Shown: piece by piece, positions 46,622 through 55,615 of the stretch
How positions within the stretch are numbered: the first letter of the stretch is position 1
Layout of the letters: each line of letters starts with the position of its first letter
Source: Pontiellaceae bacterium
GTDB lineage: Bacteria; Verrucomicrobiota; Kiritimatiellia; Kiritimatiellales; Pontiellaceae
Length of the DNA: 64,000 nucleotides
Direction of reading: 5' to 3'
NCBI GenBank assembly: GCA_016937945.1
Contig: JAFGVP010000076.1
Coordinates: 1 to 64,000 of the forward strand
Notes under the pieces: model-generated
What the model saw: the letters and a program-made list of their open reading frames with translations, nothing else
What the model was told of the DNA's origin: nothing
Database searches by the model: none
Translations under genes and position numbers: made by a program

Positions 46622-47457
46622 TGTGCACCGGTTGCCTGTTTCATAATGCGCGAAAAATCCTGAAGTGTCCGGATCAGGTTGCCGGGGCTGGGAATACAGG
46701 TGTGGGGGCCGTCCAGAATATACACGTGATCATTCCGGACGGCATCGATGGTGTCCACGCTCTGCCAGTTGTTCCCCGGGCTGCCGGTGGTGAGCTCAAT
46801 GATGACTTCCGGGTTGATGCGGAGCAGGCCCTCGCGCGAAAGCATGATGGAGGGCCGCCGGTCGGAAACCACATTAGCTCCTCCCGCCAGCATAAGGAGT
46901 TCGGAATGGATACAGTCCGATCCCATCGCATAGAGCTGTTCGATCCGGCCGGATCCCGAAAAATCGCCGAACACAATCAGGGTGCGGGGATGTTCAGCAA
47001 GCTCGCTTTCGTCACATTTCAGCTCCGCGTTAAACTGAGCGATCAGTTCGTCTGCCTGCTTGGATGTGCCGCAGGCATCCCCGATGGCCCGCACCGATGC
47101 CAGAATGTCGCTGAGTGTCAGGCTTCCGGTTTCGAGGTATGGAATGCCCAGCGATTCAAGCCGGCTCTTCTGGACATCGGCGCTGCGTTCGAGAATAACC
47201 AGATCGGGACGAAGGGCGACCACCTGCTCATAGTTGAGATTGAGGAAATCTCCGACGATCGGAATTGCGCCGGTTCTGTCCTCCGGGCTGAAGCTCGATA
47301 TCCCGACCAGCCGCTCTTCAAGATGCATGTCGTGGAGAGTTGCGGTAATATTCGGGGCGGTGGAAATAATCCGCTGCGGAACGTCCGTAGTCGGTGCCGG
47401 CGGTTTTCCGCATCCTGCGATCCAGAGGAAAAGAAGTGGAATAAGACGTTTAATCAT
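46618..47457 (-). CDS. btuF: Periplasmic vitamin B12-binding lipoprotein
   Basis: This 279-residue substrate-binding protein has a lipobox (IAGC, residues 13-16), so it is membrane-tethered. The class III binding protein fold is visible: PQRIISTAPNITATLHDMHLEERLVGIS (in part), the YEQVVALRPDLVILE block and the long linking helix. It delivers cobalamin to BtuCD. Position between tonB and btuD supports the assignment. Confidence 0.88.
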   Translation of the reverse strand: MIKRLIPLLFLWIAGCGKPPAPTTDVPQRIISTAPNITATLHDMHLEERLVGISSFSPEDRTGAIPIVGDFLNLNYEQVVALRPDLVILERSADVQKSRLESLGIPYLETGSLTLSDILASVRAIGDACGTSKQADELIAQFNAELKCDESELAEHPRTLIVFGDFSGSGRIEQLYAMGSDCIHSELLMLAGGANVVSDRRPSIMLSREGLLRINPEVIIELTTGSPGNNWQSVDTIDAVRNDHVYILDGPHTCIPSPGNLIRTLQDFSRIMKQATGAQ

Positions 47458-48109
47458 CGGTAAGCCTAAAGGTGCAGGAGATTTCTGTGTCGGATTCGAC
47501 CGCTTGTCCCTGCAGGGTGGCCGGTGTAAAGATGGCCTGTCGGATTTCTTTCAGGGCAGACTCATCGAGCCGGCGGAATCCGCTCGATTTGATAACGGTC
47601 GTGCTCCCGACCGATCCGTCTGTCAGGACATGTACTGAGAGGATCACCGTTCCCTGCTCGCCGCGCCGCCGGGAAATACGCGGATAGGCGGGTTTGAAAA
47701 CGCCGGTAATAAAAGTTTCAGAGGAAATCCCTTTGCTTGGTTCCATGGAGGCATCCTGGGCCGGCGGCGCCGGAGTCGATTCCGGTTGTACGGGTTCTGC
47801 TTCCGGAGCCGGGGTTGGTGCAACGGATTCCTCTGGCCGTTTGATCGGCTTCGGGATATCAATCGGTTTGAGCTGCTGCGTCGCTTCAATGATCGGTTCC
47901 GGTTCAGGACGCGGGGTATTGATCGGTTCGGGTTTCGGGGTCGGGGAAGGAACGAGGGTCAGCTGCACCACGGTTTTTCCCTCATCAATCCGAAGGGCCG
48001 CCGGCGCCGGCGCCAGCCCGTGCCGTCCCATCACGAAGGCATGGACCGCAACCGAGAGCAGCAGTGCCGGCAGAATCGGCTGAAAAACTATGGAGCGGAT
48101 GTCCTGCAT
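47450..48109 (-). CDS. tonB: TonB of the cobalamin operon
   Basis: This 219-residue TonB has an N-terminal membrane anchor (about 10-28) and a Pro/Glu-rich spacer (PEPINTPRPEPEP...). The C-terminal TonB domain has YPRISRRRGEQGTVILSVHV and FRRLDESALKEIRQAIF. It differs from the TonB at 9845. It overlaps btuF by 8 nt and exbD by 22 nt, so it should be dedicated to BtuB. Confidence 0.9.
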   Translation of the reverse strand: MQDIRSIVFQPILPALLLSVAVHAFVMGRHGLAPAPAALRIDEGKTVVQLTLVPSPTPKPEPINTPRPEPEPIIEATQQLKPIDIPKPIKRPEESVAPTPAPEAEPVQPESTPAPPAQDASMEPSKGISSETFITGVFKPAYPRISRRRGEQGTVILSVHVLTDGSVGSTTVIKSSGFRRLDESALKEIRQAIFTPATLQGQAVESDTEISCTFRLTDD

Positions 48110-48495
48110 GAAAACGAAACTTCCTCGATTCCCTCTTTTTTCAGCTGATCAAGCAACCGGATGGCCAGGCCCAGATCTGCCGTCTGATCGCCGTTGATAA
48201 ACACCGGGCGGGCGGAGTCGCCCCGAAGTGCGCGGATCAGGTTCGGAAGTTCTTCGAAGACCACTTCCGTTTCATCCAGATAGATCCGGTTTCCGGCATC
48301 GATTGTAATGGTGATGTGCTCCGCCTGATCAAGGCCGGCCGTACCTGCTGCCGGAAGCTCTACCTTGAGTCCGTGATGAACCACCATGGAAAGCATGGCG
48401 TAAATAAAAAATACGAGCAGCAGGAATACGACATCGATAAGTGGAAGCATTTCCACCCGCGCCTTCTTCGTTTCATATCCGCAGCTCAGTTTCAT
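48088..48495 (-). CDS. exbD: ExbD of the cobalamin operon
   Basis: This 135-residue protein starts at ATG 48495 (MKLSCGYETKKARVEMLPLID). The single transmembrane helix carries the essential Asp in MLPLIDVVFLLLVFFIYAML. The periplasmic domain ends EGIEEVSFSCRTSAP. A longer open frame extends upstream toward exbB without a stop, but no similarity or binding site supports it as translated sequence. Confidence 0.9.
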   Translation of the reverse strand: MKLSCGYETKKARVEMLPLIDVVFLLLVFFIYAMLSMVVHHGLKVELPAAGTAGLDQAEHITITIDAGNRIYLDETEVVFEELPNLIRALRGDSARPVFINGDQTADLGLAIRLLDQLKKEGIEEVSFSCRTSAP

Positions 48496-48568
48496 GGTTG
48501 TTAGACAGGCATTTGGCACCTGGCGTGAGGCACTGGTGAAATGCTTAGCTGGTCCTCTAAATCGGGGT

Positions 48569-48588
48569 TCATCTTGTTTATCTCTGGG
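48569..48588. repeat. Second dispersed CAGAGATAAACA-type repeat
   Basis: On the minus strand this reads CCCAGAGATAAACAAGATGA, a near copy of the element at 37319-37340. It sits in the 112-nt gap that separates exbB from exbD, which are otherwise normally adjacent, so the gap probably grew by insertion of this element. Confidence 0.45.
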
Positions 48589-48605
48589 TGACAAAAAATC
48601 ATTAT

Positions 48606-48630
48606 GCCTATTGCCTATTGCCTATTGCCT
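48606..48630 (-). repeat. Heptanucleotide tandem repeat at exbB stop
   Basis: Three GCAATAG units (minus strand) and a partial fourth lie across the last codons and the stop codon of exbB. The stop TAG is formed inside the third unit. Confidence 0.8.
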
Positions 48631-49228
48631 CTGTTCCCTTCTGAACGGTGACCTCGTAGCAGGTGATGAGCTGTTCGAGATAGCGGGTGACCTTTTCCAC
48701 TTTGCGGGTGAGTGCGTTGTAAGGAAGCAGGGCGACGATGGCGATCGCGAGTCCGGCGGCGGTGGTGAGCAGGGCCTGGGCAATGCCGCCTGTCACCGCT
48801 TTGGGGTTTTCGATGCCGGCGGTGCCCAGCAGGTCGAACGAGACGATGATGCCGGAAACGGTTCCAAGGATGCCGAGCAGCGGGGCCAGCGTGATGATCG
48901 TGTCGAGTACCGACAGGTAACGCTTCATCTTTTCGATCTCGTGCATGGCGGCGGCTTCGAGCGATTGGACCAGTCCATAGTTCCGGTGCGCGAGTCCCGA
49001 GGTGAGAATCCGGCAGACGAGGCAGCTGGATGCCTCGCCTTCCGCAATCGCCGCATCAAAGTCGCCGCGTTCCGTCAGCGTAAAGATCCGGTTAACCAGT
49101 TTCTGGTCCTTGCGAATGGAGACCATAATCCAGAACAGAATCCGTTCAGCCGCCACGGCAAGGGCGACCACGGAGCAGGCCAGCAACGGCCACATGACCG
49201 GTCCGCCCTTTATCATTAAGTCATACAT
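48608..49228 (-). CDS. exbB: ExbB of the cobalamin operon
   Basis: This 206-residue MotA/TolQ/ExbB protein has three transmembrane helices (residues about 12-32, 'TLAPLLGILGTVSGIIVSFDLL' near 110-132, and ITTAAGLAIAIVALLPYN-like near 155-175). The start MYDLMIKGGPVMWPLL matches small ExbB forms. It is 67 nt downstream of btuB. Its C-terminus (AIGNRQ) is coded by a heptanucleotide repeat. Confidence 0.9.
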   Translation of the reverse strand: MYDLMIKGGPVMWPLLACSVVALAVAAERILFWIMVSIRKDQKLVNRIFTLTERGDFDAAIAEGEASSCLVCRILTSGLAHRNYGLVQSLEAAAMHEIEKMKRYLSVLDTIITLAPLLGILGTVSGIIVSFDLLGTAGIENPKAVTGGIAQALLTTAAGLAIAIVALLPYNALTRKVEKVTRYLEQLITCYEVTVQKGTEAIGNRQ

Positions 49229-49295
49229 TGCCGTCTCCTGTTAATGTCGGATTCTATTCTAGACTGTTTTCCCCTGTCAGGGGAAGCCGGCAGGT

Positions 49296-51095
49296 TTATA
49301 GGTTCATGCGAATGCCGGCGTAGGCGGACAGATCGTCCGTATTGTATCCGGCGACGGTTTCATAATCCTCATCCAGCAGGTTTTCAATCCGGCCGTAGAT
49401 TTCGATCCGGTCATTCAGCTGATAGCGCGCCGCAAGTCCGAGAAGGATGTATCCGTCCATCGTCGCACCGCCGATATCGTCGCGCGGTCCAACGCCGTTT
49501 GCATGAAGGTTGATGTTCAGCTTATCGCAGGCTGCATAATTGATGCTTCCGTCCACCTGATGCTGCGGGCGCTTGAGGTGGAAGGATCCGCCGGTAATGT
49601 CGTCGTTGTCAAGATAGGTGTAGGCCACGCGCATGGACACATCTTCGGTCAGGCGGGCGTTTCCGTAGACTTCAACGCCTTCTGTCGAGGCTTTCGCAAT
49701 ATTGCCGTAGGTCCATGAGACAAAGTCATAGGCGATCATGTTGTCATAATCGGTGTTGAAATAGGTGGCTCCGACATCGACCCGGTTGGAGATAATCTGC
49801 TGCTCAACGCCGACTTCCCATCCTTCGCTCTCTTCCGGGGCCAGGTTCGGATTGCCGAACGAAGCAAACAGCTGGTACGAGATCGGCGCTTTGAATCCCG
49901 TGCTGTAGGAGGCTTTAAGCCGTGTGCCGGTTGCATTGATCGCATACGCCGTGGATGCCTGATAGGTGGTTTCTCCGTCAAACTCGCTGTGTTCGTCATG
50001 ACGAATGCCCAGATTGGCCATCCACTGCTCGGTAATGAATGCCTGATACGATCCAAAGGCTCCGACGTTATAGAGGCTGTCGTCAATTGCTCCGAAGCCT
50101 TCATCAAAGAAAAAGTCATCGAACGATCCGTCAACGCCGATCAGCAGGGTGTGGTTATCGTGCAGGTAAATTGTATTGGCCCAGTCAGCCGAGAGCGTGT
50201 CCGCATTGTAAATGCCGGAAAATCCGAGTTCCTCGCGGTCCAGCATGAGGTAGCCGATTCCTGCCGTGGATTCCACCAGATCATTCGCCAGCATGATCGT
50301 GGTTTCGGCGCGGGTGATGAGCTGTTCCGTGTTGTAGTTATACAGGCTGTGGGCCGTTCCGAAACCGTCATCATAATCGGACGTGGCGTCGATATAGCGC
50401 AGCGTCAGCGTCAGATCGGCATAGTCGGTCGGCATAATCCCGATGCGGGTGGCAACCGTGGTGTTGACCGTGCCGTCCTTTTCCATGTTGTTTTTCAGGG
50501 CCGACTGACCCTGCCGGTCAAAGTGCGAGATCGAGGCACTGTAGTTCATGCGTGCATCGCCGCCGTTAATGCCGGTGGCCGCCAGCCATGTGCCGTAGGA
50601 GCCGCCTTCAACGCGATAGTAGGGCGCCGGCGCGCCGGACCCTTTCTTGGTGACAATGTTAATAATGCCGGCCATGGCATCGGAGCCGTACAGCGGGCTG
50701 CTCGGTCCCTTGATCACTTCGATGCGCTCAATGTCGAGCATCTGTAGATTGGCCATGTCATAGCCGGAAAGATCCAGCTGGCCGTTCATGCGCACGCCGT
50801 CGATCAGGATCTGCGTGTGCTGCGGATTGGCGCCGCGCAGATAGATCTGGGTCGCCTGGCCCGGTCCGCCTGAGCGCGAGACGGAGATGCCGGGAAGGCT
50901 TTGAAGCTGTTCGGTAAAGGCGGTTCCGGCGCCGTTTTCGATGGTTTCGCTGTCGATGACTGCCGCTGAAACCGTCAGCTGGTTGACCGGCGTTTCAATC
51001 CGGGTGGCGGTGATGACGATTTCGTTGGTCGACGCGGCAAAAGCCGCAGCGGCTGCACTGGTCAAAAACGCAGTGGCAATGAAATGTTGCTTCAT
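49296..51095 (-). CDS. btuB: TonB-dependent vitamin B12 receptor
   Basis: This 599-residue outer-membrane receptor has a signal peptide (residues 1-20, ending AFAA). Its TonB box lies near residues 25-31 (NEIVITATR, the classic VTATR-type). The plug (about 35-150) has SLPGISVSRSGGPGQATQIYLRGA and the DAMAGIINIVTKKG end. A 22-strand barrel ends with an AYAGIRMNL-type terminal strand. The cobalamin riboswitch upstream and btuFDC downstream identify the ligand as cobalamin. Confidence 0.93.
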   Translation of the reverse strand: MKQHFIATAFLTSAAAAAFAASTNEIVITATRIETPVNQLTVSAAVIDSETIENGAGTAFTEQLQSLPGISVSRSGGPGQATQIYLRGANPQHTQILIDGVRMNGQLDLSGYDMANLQMLDIERIEVIKGPSSPLYGSDAMAGIINIVTKKGSGAPAPYYRVEGGSYGTWLAATGINGGDARMNYSASISHFDRQGQSALKNNMEKDGTVNTTVATRIGIMPTDYADLTLTLRYIDATSDYDDGFGTAHSLYNYNTEQLITRAETTIMLANDLVESTAGIGYLMLDREELGFSGIYNADTLSADWANTIYLHDNHTLLIGVDGSFDDFFFDEGFGAIDDSLYNVGAFGSYQAFITEQWMANLGIRHDEHSEFDGETTYQASTAYAINATGTRLKASYSTGFKAPISYQLFASFGNPNLAPEESEGWEVGVEQQIISNRVDVGATYFNTDYDNMIAYDFVSWTYGNIAKASTEGVEVYGNARLTEDVSMRVAYTYLDNDDITGGSFHLKRPQHQVDGSINYAACDKLNINLHANGVGPRDDIGGATMDGYILLGLAARYQLNDRIEIYGRIENLLDEDYETVAGYNTDDLSAYAGIRMNL

Positions 51096-51182
51096 TCCTC
51101 TTCCTGTCTGCCCTTACGCGGGGCGCTAATGTTGTAAGAAATCCAACACGGCAGAGAGGCGACAGAGAACGTCCGACAGCCT

Positions 51183-51330
51183 TCTCCTCAAACCGCGAAG
51201 GAGATAAACCCAGCAATCAGAAATTCGTTTTCTGGCTTACGGCCGGTGGCCGATTACAGTTGCGCGACAGCGCCCGGTTTGCACGGGACTTGCCGAATCT
51301 TCCGATTGGAGCGCGCACTATTCCTCTTTG
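51183..51330 (-). ncRNA. Cobalamin riboswitch
   Basis: The minus-strand leader of btuB carries the core of a cobalamin riboswitch: GCGCAACTGTAAT (the B12-box-proximal segment) and GTAAGCCAG. The L5-type hairpin TCCCG-TGCAAAC-CGGGC presents CAAAC in its loop (plus 51277-51281). Downstream, the hairpin TCTCCT/AGGAGA (51183-51188 with 51199-51204) presents GTTTG in its loop (plus 51189-51193). These two loops are perfectly complementary, as in the L5-L13 kissing interaction that locks the cobalamin-bound state. It should repress btuB and the whole uptake operon when cobalamin is plentiful. Confidence 0.88.
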
Positions 51331-51447
51331 AGCAGGGGGTGTCAAGCGGGGAACCGGTCCCGCATCGGGAATGGGTCGGTTACCGCACTTGCATTATCCG
51401 GTCAGGCGTAGACACTAGGGGCGGTTTCTTCCCGAAAAGGAGACGGT

Positions 51448-52542
51448 ATGAAAATCGTAATTGCACCCGATTCATTCAAAGGAAACATGCGCAGCGAAAA
51501 GATCTGCGCCATTCTGGATTCCGCGATCCGGCGGGAACTTCCTGCCGCTGAACTTTGTTCATTTCCCATGGCCGATGGCGGAGAGGGCACGGTTGAAGCA
51601 GTTGTTGCTGCAACCGGCGGCTCCATCAGATCGCTTCAGGTCTGCGGGCCGCTCGGCGATCCCGTTGACGCGATCTACGGAATTCTGCCGGACGGAACGG
51701 CCGTCATGGAGATGGCTTCGGCTTCCGGTATCGAACTGGTGGCGCCGGCGCGGCTGAACCCCATGGAGGCGACAACCTACGGAACGGGCGAGCTGCTGCG
51801 TCATCTGCTGGAATGCGGGCATTCGTCGATTGTTATGGGAATTGGTGGAAGCGCTACTGTTGACGGCGGAACGGGTATGGCTCAGGCGCTTGGATTTCGT
51901 TTTCTCGATGCATCCGGAAATGAAATTACTGACCGCGGCGGAAAAATATTATCCAGGATTGCTGCGGTGATTCCTGCGGCAGTGAATGCAAATGTTCGGG
52001 TGGCGTGCGATGTAACCAACCCGCTGACTGGTGTGTCCGGCGCGGCGCGCGTGTTCGGGCCGCAAAAGGGCGCCACGCCGGAAATGGTGGATGTTCTGGA
52101 TGCCGGACTGGAGAATCTGCAGTCGGTTCTCGGCGGGGAAGGGGCTCCGGGCGACGGCGCTGCCGGCGGACTGGGCTATGGTCTGCGCGCGTTCTGCAAT
52201 GCGGAAATTGTTTCGGGTGCCGGACTGATTGCTGAGACGGTGGGATTGGGCCGGGCGCTCGACGGGGCGGATCTGCTGATTACCGGTGAGGGCCGGACCG
52301 ATGGCCAGACGGCCTCGGGCAAGCTATGCGCCGTACTGGCCGGCATGGCCCGGGAGCGCGGGGTGAAAACCCTGCTTTTGTCCGGCGCGCTGAAAGGAAA
52401 CCTCGATTCGTTTCTGGATACCTTCGACTTTGCCTTCAGCATTTCGGCTGGACATACATCGTTGGCAGCGTGTGTCGAGCATGCGCCGGACGATCTGGCA
52501 TTTACCGTTCGCAATGCCATTCGGCTATTATCGGAACGCTGA
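51448..52542 (+). CDS. Glycerate kinase
   Basis: This 364-residue enzyme of the GarK/GlxK family phosphorylates D-glycerate. Signatures: MKIVIAPDSFKGNMRSEKI, FPMADGGEGTVEAVV, the IGGSATVDGGTGMAQALGF block and the LLITGEGRTDGQTASGK near the C-terminus. It is preceded by AAAAGGAGAC. It is alone on this strand; it overlaps the end of the SprT-like gene by 15 nt, tail to tail. Confidence 0.94.
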   Translation: MKIVIAPDSFKGNMRSEKICAILDSAIRRELPAAELCSFPMADGGEGTVEAVVAATGGSIRSLQVCGPLGDPVDAIYGILPDGTAVMEMASASGIELVAPARLNPMEATTYGTGELLRHLLECGHSSIVMGIGGSATVDGGTGMAQALGFRFLDASGNEITDRGGKILSRIAAVIPAAVNANVRVACDVTNPLTGVSGAARVFGPQKGATPEMVDVLDAGLENLQSVLGGEGAPGDGAAGGLGYGLRAFCNAEIVSGAGLIAETVGLGRALDGADLLITGEGRTDGQTASGKLCAVLAGMARERGVKTLLLSGALKGNLDSFLDTFDFAFSISAGHTSLAACVEHAPDDLAFTVRNAIRLLSER

Positions 52543-53148
52543 GTAAACCAGCCGGCCACCGCAGGTGCGGCAGATGAGGCGGGGATTACGGCGCTGGGCG
52601 GTGTGGGACCAGCAGTTGTTTTCGCATCGGACGCGCCAGCGCGGCGGGGCCAGTTCCATCCGATGGGTACGATCGCCGGAGCAACCGATTTCCCGGGCTT
52701 TGGCTTTCCATACGGCATCGTGGTTGTGCTTCCGCCCGACAAGGGCGTGGGCGATTTCGTGAAGCAGGGTATCAAGAATGTCGTTGGCGGATCCGTTCAG
52801 GGCCAGATGGTGCGAGATGGATATGGTTTTGTCCCGGTAGTTGCAGGCCCCGGCCCGTCGGGTTGAGTGATCCATGCAGAATTTCCAGTCCGGAAGTTCG
52901 TGCTGTTTCAGCAGCTCGTGGGCCTGCCGGTGGATTGAATCGATTTTCTGCCGGCGCTCTTCCGTTGCTGCGGGATCGCCGGTCAGGCATTCATAGGGGA
53001 CTCTAAACTCTCCTTGATCCGTCGCCACAACGGCCCGTGCCGGATTGGCCCGCAGGATCGTTCCTTTTACGCCGGTTTTCCGATATTCAAACTCAACGCA
53101 GTCCCCTTCCGAAAAGCAGATGCGCCGGGGATGTTCCGGGGTGGACAT
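52528..53148 (-). CDS. SprT-like zinc metallopeptidase domain protein
   Basis: This 206-residue protein has a small N-terminal beta domain (residues 10-50) and a SprT-like domain. The zinc motif is LLHEIAHALVGRKHNHDAVW (HExxH plus a third His). Two C-terminal Cys pairs (CENNC, CRTCG) look like a second zinc ribbon. SprT-like proteins of this type are often of unknown substrate. It overlaps prmC by 4 nt (ATGA). Confidence 0.85.
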   Translation of the reverse strand: MSTPEHPRRICFSEGDCVEFEYRKTGVKGTILRANPARAVVATDQGEFRVPYECLTGDPAATEERRQKIDSIHRQAHELLKQHELPDWKFCMDHSTRRAGACNYRDKTISISHHLALNGSANDILDTLLHEIAHALVGRKHNHDAVWKAKAREIGCSGDRTHRMELAPPRWRVRCENNCWSHTAQRRNPRLICRTCGGRLVYSAFR

Positions 53149-54011
53149 CAGGGGTTCACAGCCACGGCGATTCGATCGTGGCCGGCGAGGTCGTGCTTGA
53201 TTTCGATGTCGCGGTAGCCGAGGTTTTCAAGGCACTGACGAACCGATTCGCCCTGATCAAACCCGAACTCCAGGAACAGCATGCCTCCCGATACCAGGAC
53301 ATAGCGCGCCTGGGTGGACAGTTCTCTGATTTTTTCCATGCCGCTGGGGCCGCTGTCGAGGGCCGACTGCGGTTCATAGTCCCGTACCGACGGTGAAAGT
53401 GCTTTCCAGTCAGCGGTTGCAATATAGGGCAGGTTGGCCACAATCGCATCCGCGCTGGCTTCGGCAAACCCTTCCAGCAGGTCGTTCTTCATCCAGAAAA
53501 TACGATTTTCCAACTCATTGAGTTTTGTGTTTTCCCTGGCCAGCTCCAATGCCTTTTCAGAAATGTCCACACCTTTGAATGCGGCTTCCGGTCGCTGATG
53601 GGCGAGGGTGAGGGCAATGCAACCGGTTCCGGTTCCGACATCCACCACCATGGCAGGTTTCTTTTCCCAGATCTTCGAGGTCAGCACCTCTTCCACCAAC
53701 AGCTCGGTTTCCGGGCGGGGAATCAGGGCCCGTTCATCGCACAGGATCTTCAGCCCCCAGAAATTGACGTGCCCGATCACATACTGCACCGGTTCGCCGT
53801 TCTCAATCCGCTGCGCCATCGGTTCAATCTTCTTGATGATTTTCATCTTTTCCATGCCGGACGAAACGTCCGGCGCCTTGCCGGTATAGATTTCAAGCGG
53901 CTTGCATTCGAAGACCTCTGCGAGCACTTCTTCGGCCACCCGCTTTGCGTTATCCACGCCGGCGGCGGCAAAGCGAAACTTTAACGAATCAATGATCTGT
54001 TCTACGTCCAT
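53148..54011 (-). CDS. prmC: Release factor glutamine methyltransferase
   Basis: This 287-residue enzyme methylates Gln in the GGQ loop of release factors RF1 and RF2. The SAM-binding motif is VVDVGTGTGCIALTLA. The substrate-binding tetrapeptide, normally NPPY, reads NLPY (AIVANLPYIAT). The RPETELLVEEVL segment is typical of PrmC. prfA is not adjacent. Confidence 0.92.
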   Translation of the reverse strand: MDVEQIIDSLKFRFAAAGVDNAKRVAEEVLAEVFECKPLEIYTGKAPDVSSGMEKMKIIKKIEPMAQRIENGEPVQYVIGHVNFWGLKILCDERALIPRPETELLVEEVLTSKIWEKKPAMVVDVGTGTGCIALTLAHQRPEAAFKGVDISEKALELARENTKLNELENRIFWMKNDLLEGFAEASADAIVANLPYIATADWKALSPSVRDYEPQSALDSGPSGMEKIRELSTQARYVLVSGGMLFLEFGFDQGESVRQCLENLGYRDIEIKHDLAGHDRIAVAVNP

Positions 54012-54031
54012 GGGATTGTCTGGGTAGGCTA

Positions 54032-55564
54032 TTACTTATAATTGCGCGGTTCGATGCCCAGGTTCTTGATTCGGTAGTTGATGATCCGCTGGGTGGTTTC
54101 GAGGTAGCGTGCCACGCCCGCGGCATTTCCACGATGTTTTTTCAGGGCATCAATTATGAGTTCCCGCTCATAGGCTTCAATCATCTGTTTCAGGTTGGCG
54201 CCGTTTTCCGGAAGCAGGTTGGTATGCGTTCCCTCGCTGGTCTGCAGCGACGGCGGCAGATTGAAACCATGAATCACGCCGTCCGAGGAGGTGAGCACCG
54301 CACGTTCAATGCAGTTTTCCAGTTCTCGGACGTTACCGGGCCAGTGATAGGCCATCATCATGTTAATGGCGGAGGTGGAGATCCGTTTCATTTCCTTGCC
54401 GTACATGGAACCATATTTCTGAAGGAAGTGGTCGGCCAGCAGCATGATGTCCGATTTGCGTTCGCGCAACGGCGGAAGTAGGATCGGAAATACATTCAGG
54501 CGATAGTAGAGGTCTTCACGGAAGGTGTCCTTGGCGATGCCTTCTTCGAGGTTGCGGCTGGTTGCCGCCACCACGCGTACATTCACATGGATCGGTTCGT
54601 TGCCGCCGACGCGCTCAAAGGTCTTTTCCTGGAGAACTCGAAGGAGCCGCACCTGAACCGCCGGCGCAATATCGCCGATTTCGTCCAGAAAGATCGTTCC
54701 GCCGTTGGCCAGCTCGAAACGACCTTTGCGCTGCTGGGCGGCACCCGTAAAGGCTCCTTTTTCATGGCCGAACAGTTCGCTTTCAATCAGGTTCTCGGGA
54801 AGGGCGGCACAGTTGACGCTGACAAACGCATTGTTTTTGCGCGGGCTGTTGAAGTGGATCGCCCGGGCAACCAGCTCTTTACCGGTGCCGGATTCTCCGC
54901 GAACCAGTACCGTGGCCGCACTGTTGGCCACCTGAACAATCTGCTCATAGACACTGCGCATGGAGTTGCAGTTGCCCACCATGTTGTCGATGCTGTAGCG
55001 GTCGCCCAACTGGCGCCGCAGCATTTCGTTTTCGGATTCCAACGCGTGGCGTTCCTCGATTTCTTCTCGAATGGTCGATACTGCCGACGCCAGAATCTGA
55101 GCGACGTGTTCGAGGAACAGTGTGTAGCCCTTCAGTTCCTGCTCTTCGCAGGTCGGAAGGTCAATGCTCATGGTTCCGATGACCTCCTTGTGGTGGACAA
55201 TCGGAACACAGATAAACGCGGTTTTCTGATCGCCGCGCGCCTTTGTACGATTGAGGAAGTCCGGCGATTTGCTGATGTCGGGCACAATAGCAGACTGGCC
55301 GGATTTGGCCACCTGTCCGGTTACTCCTTCGCCCAGCTGGTACTGTCCTCGGCGCATTTCACTGGTTGAGAGGCCGCTGGAGGCTTCGATATTCAGGATG
55401 TCAGTCCCGGGTTTCCGAAGGGTAAGCGTACCGCGAAGCAGGCCCATGTCGTTCGACATGATCTGGAGAACCTCATTTAACAGGTCGGAAATGTTGTGCT
55501 GGCGGGCCGAGATAGTCTGCGAAATTTTGTATAAAACGCTAAGTTCCTTATCACTACGGGTCAT
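54032..55564 (-). CDS. NifA-like sigma-54-dependent activator
   Basis: This 510-residue activator starts at ATG 55564 ([15 protein letters not shown]); the longer frame upstream lies in the operator region. An N-terminal GAF domain (about 20-165) senses an unknown ligand. The AAA+ domain has Walker A GESGTGKE, the sigma-54 contact loop GAFTGA and Walker [12 protein letters not shown]. The C-terminal Fis-type HTH has [19 protein letters not shown]. Domain order matches NifA, but no nif genes are in the window. Confidence 0.9.
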   Translation of the reverse strand: MTRSDKELSVLYKISQTISARQHNISDLLNEVLQIMSNDMGLLRGTLTLRKPGTDILNIEASSGLSTSEMRRGQYQLGEGVTGQVAKSGQSAIVPDISKSPDFLNRTKARGDQKTAFICVPIVHHKEVIGTMSIDLPTCEEQELKGYTLFLEHVAQILASAVSTIREEIEERHALESENEMLRRQLGDRYSIDNMVGNCNSMRSVYEQIVQVANSAATVLVRGESGTGKELVARAIHFNSPRKNNAFVSVNCAALPENLIESELFGHEKGAFTGAAQQRKGRFELANGGTIFLDEIGDIAPAVQVRLLRVLQEKTFERVGGNEPIHVNVRVVAATSRNLEEGIAKDTFREDLYYRLNVFPILLPPLRERKSDIMLLADHFLQKYGSMYGKEMKRISTSAINMMMAYHWPGNVRELENCIERAVLTSSDGVIHGFNLPPSLQTSEGTHTNLLPENGANLKQMIEAYERELIIDALKKHRGNAAGVARYLETTQRIINYRIKNLGIEPRNYK

Positions 55565-55615
55565 GTTGTCATCCTCTTGTTCGTTGCTGTCGTGGTCTGG
55601 GCAGCAAACTACAAA

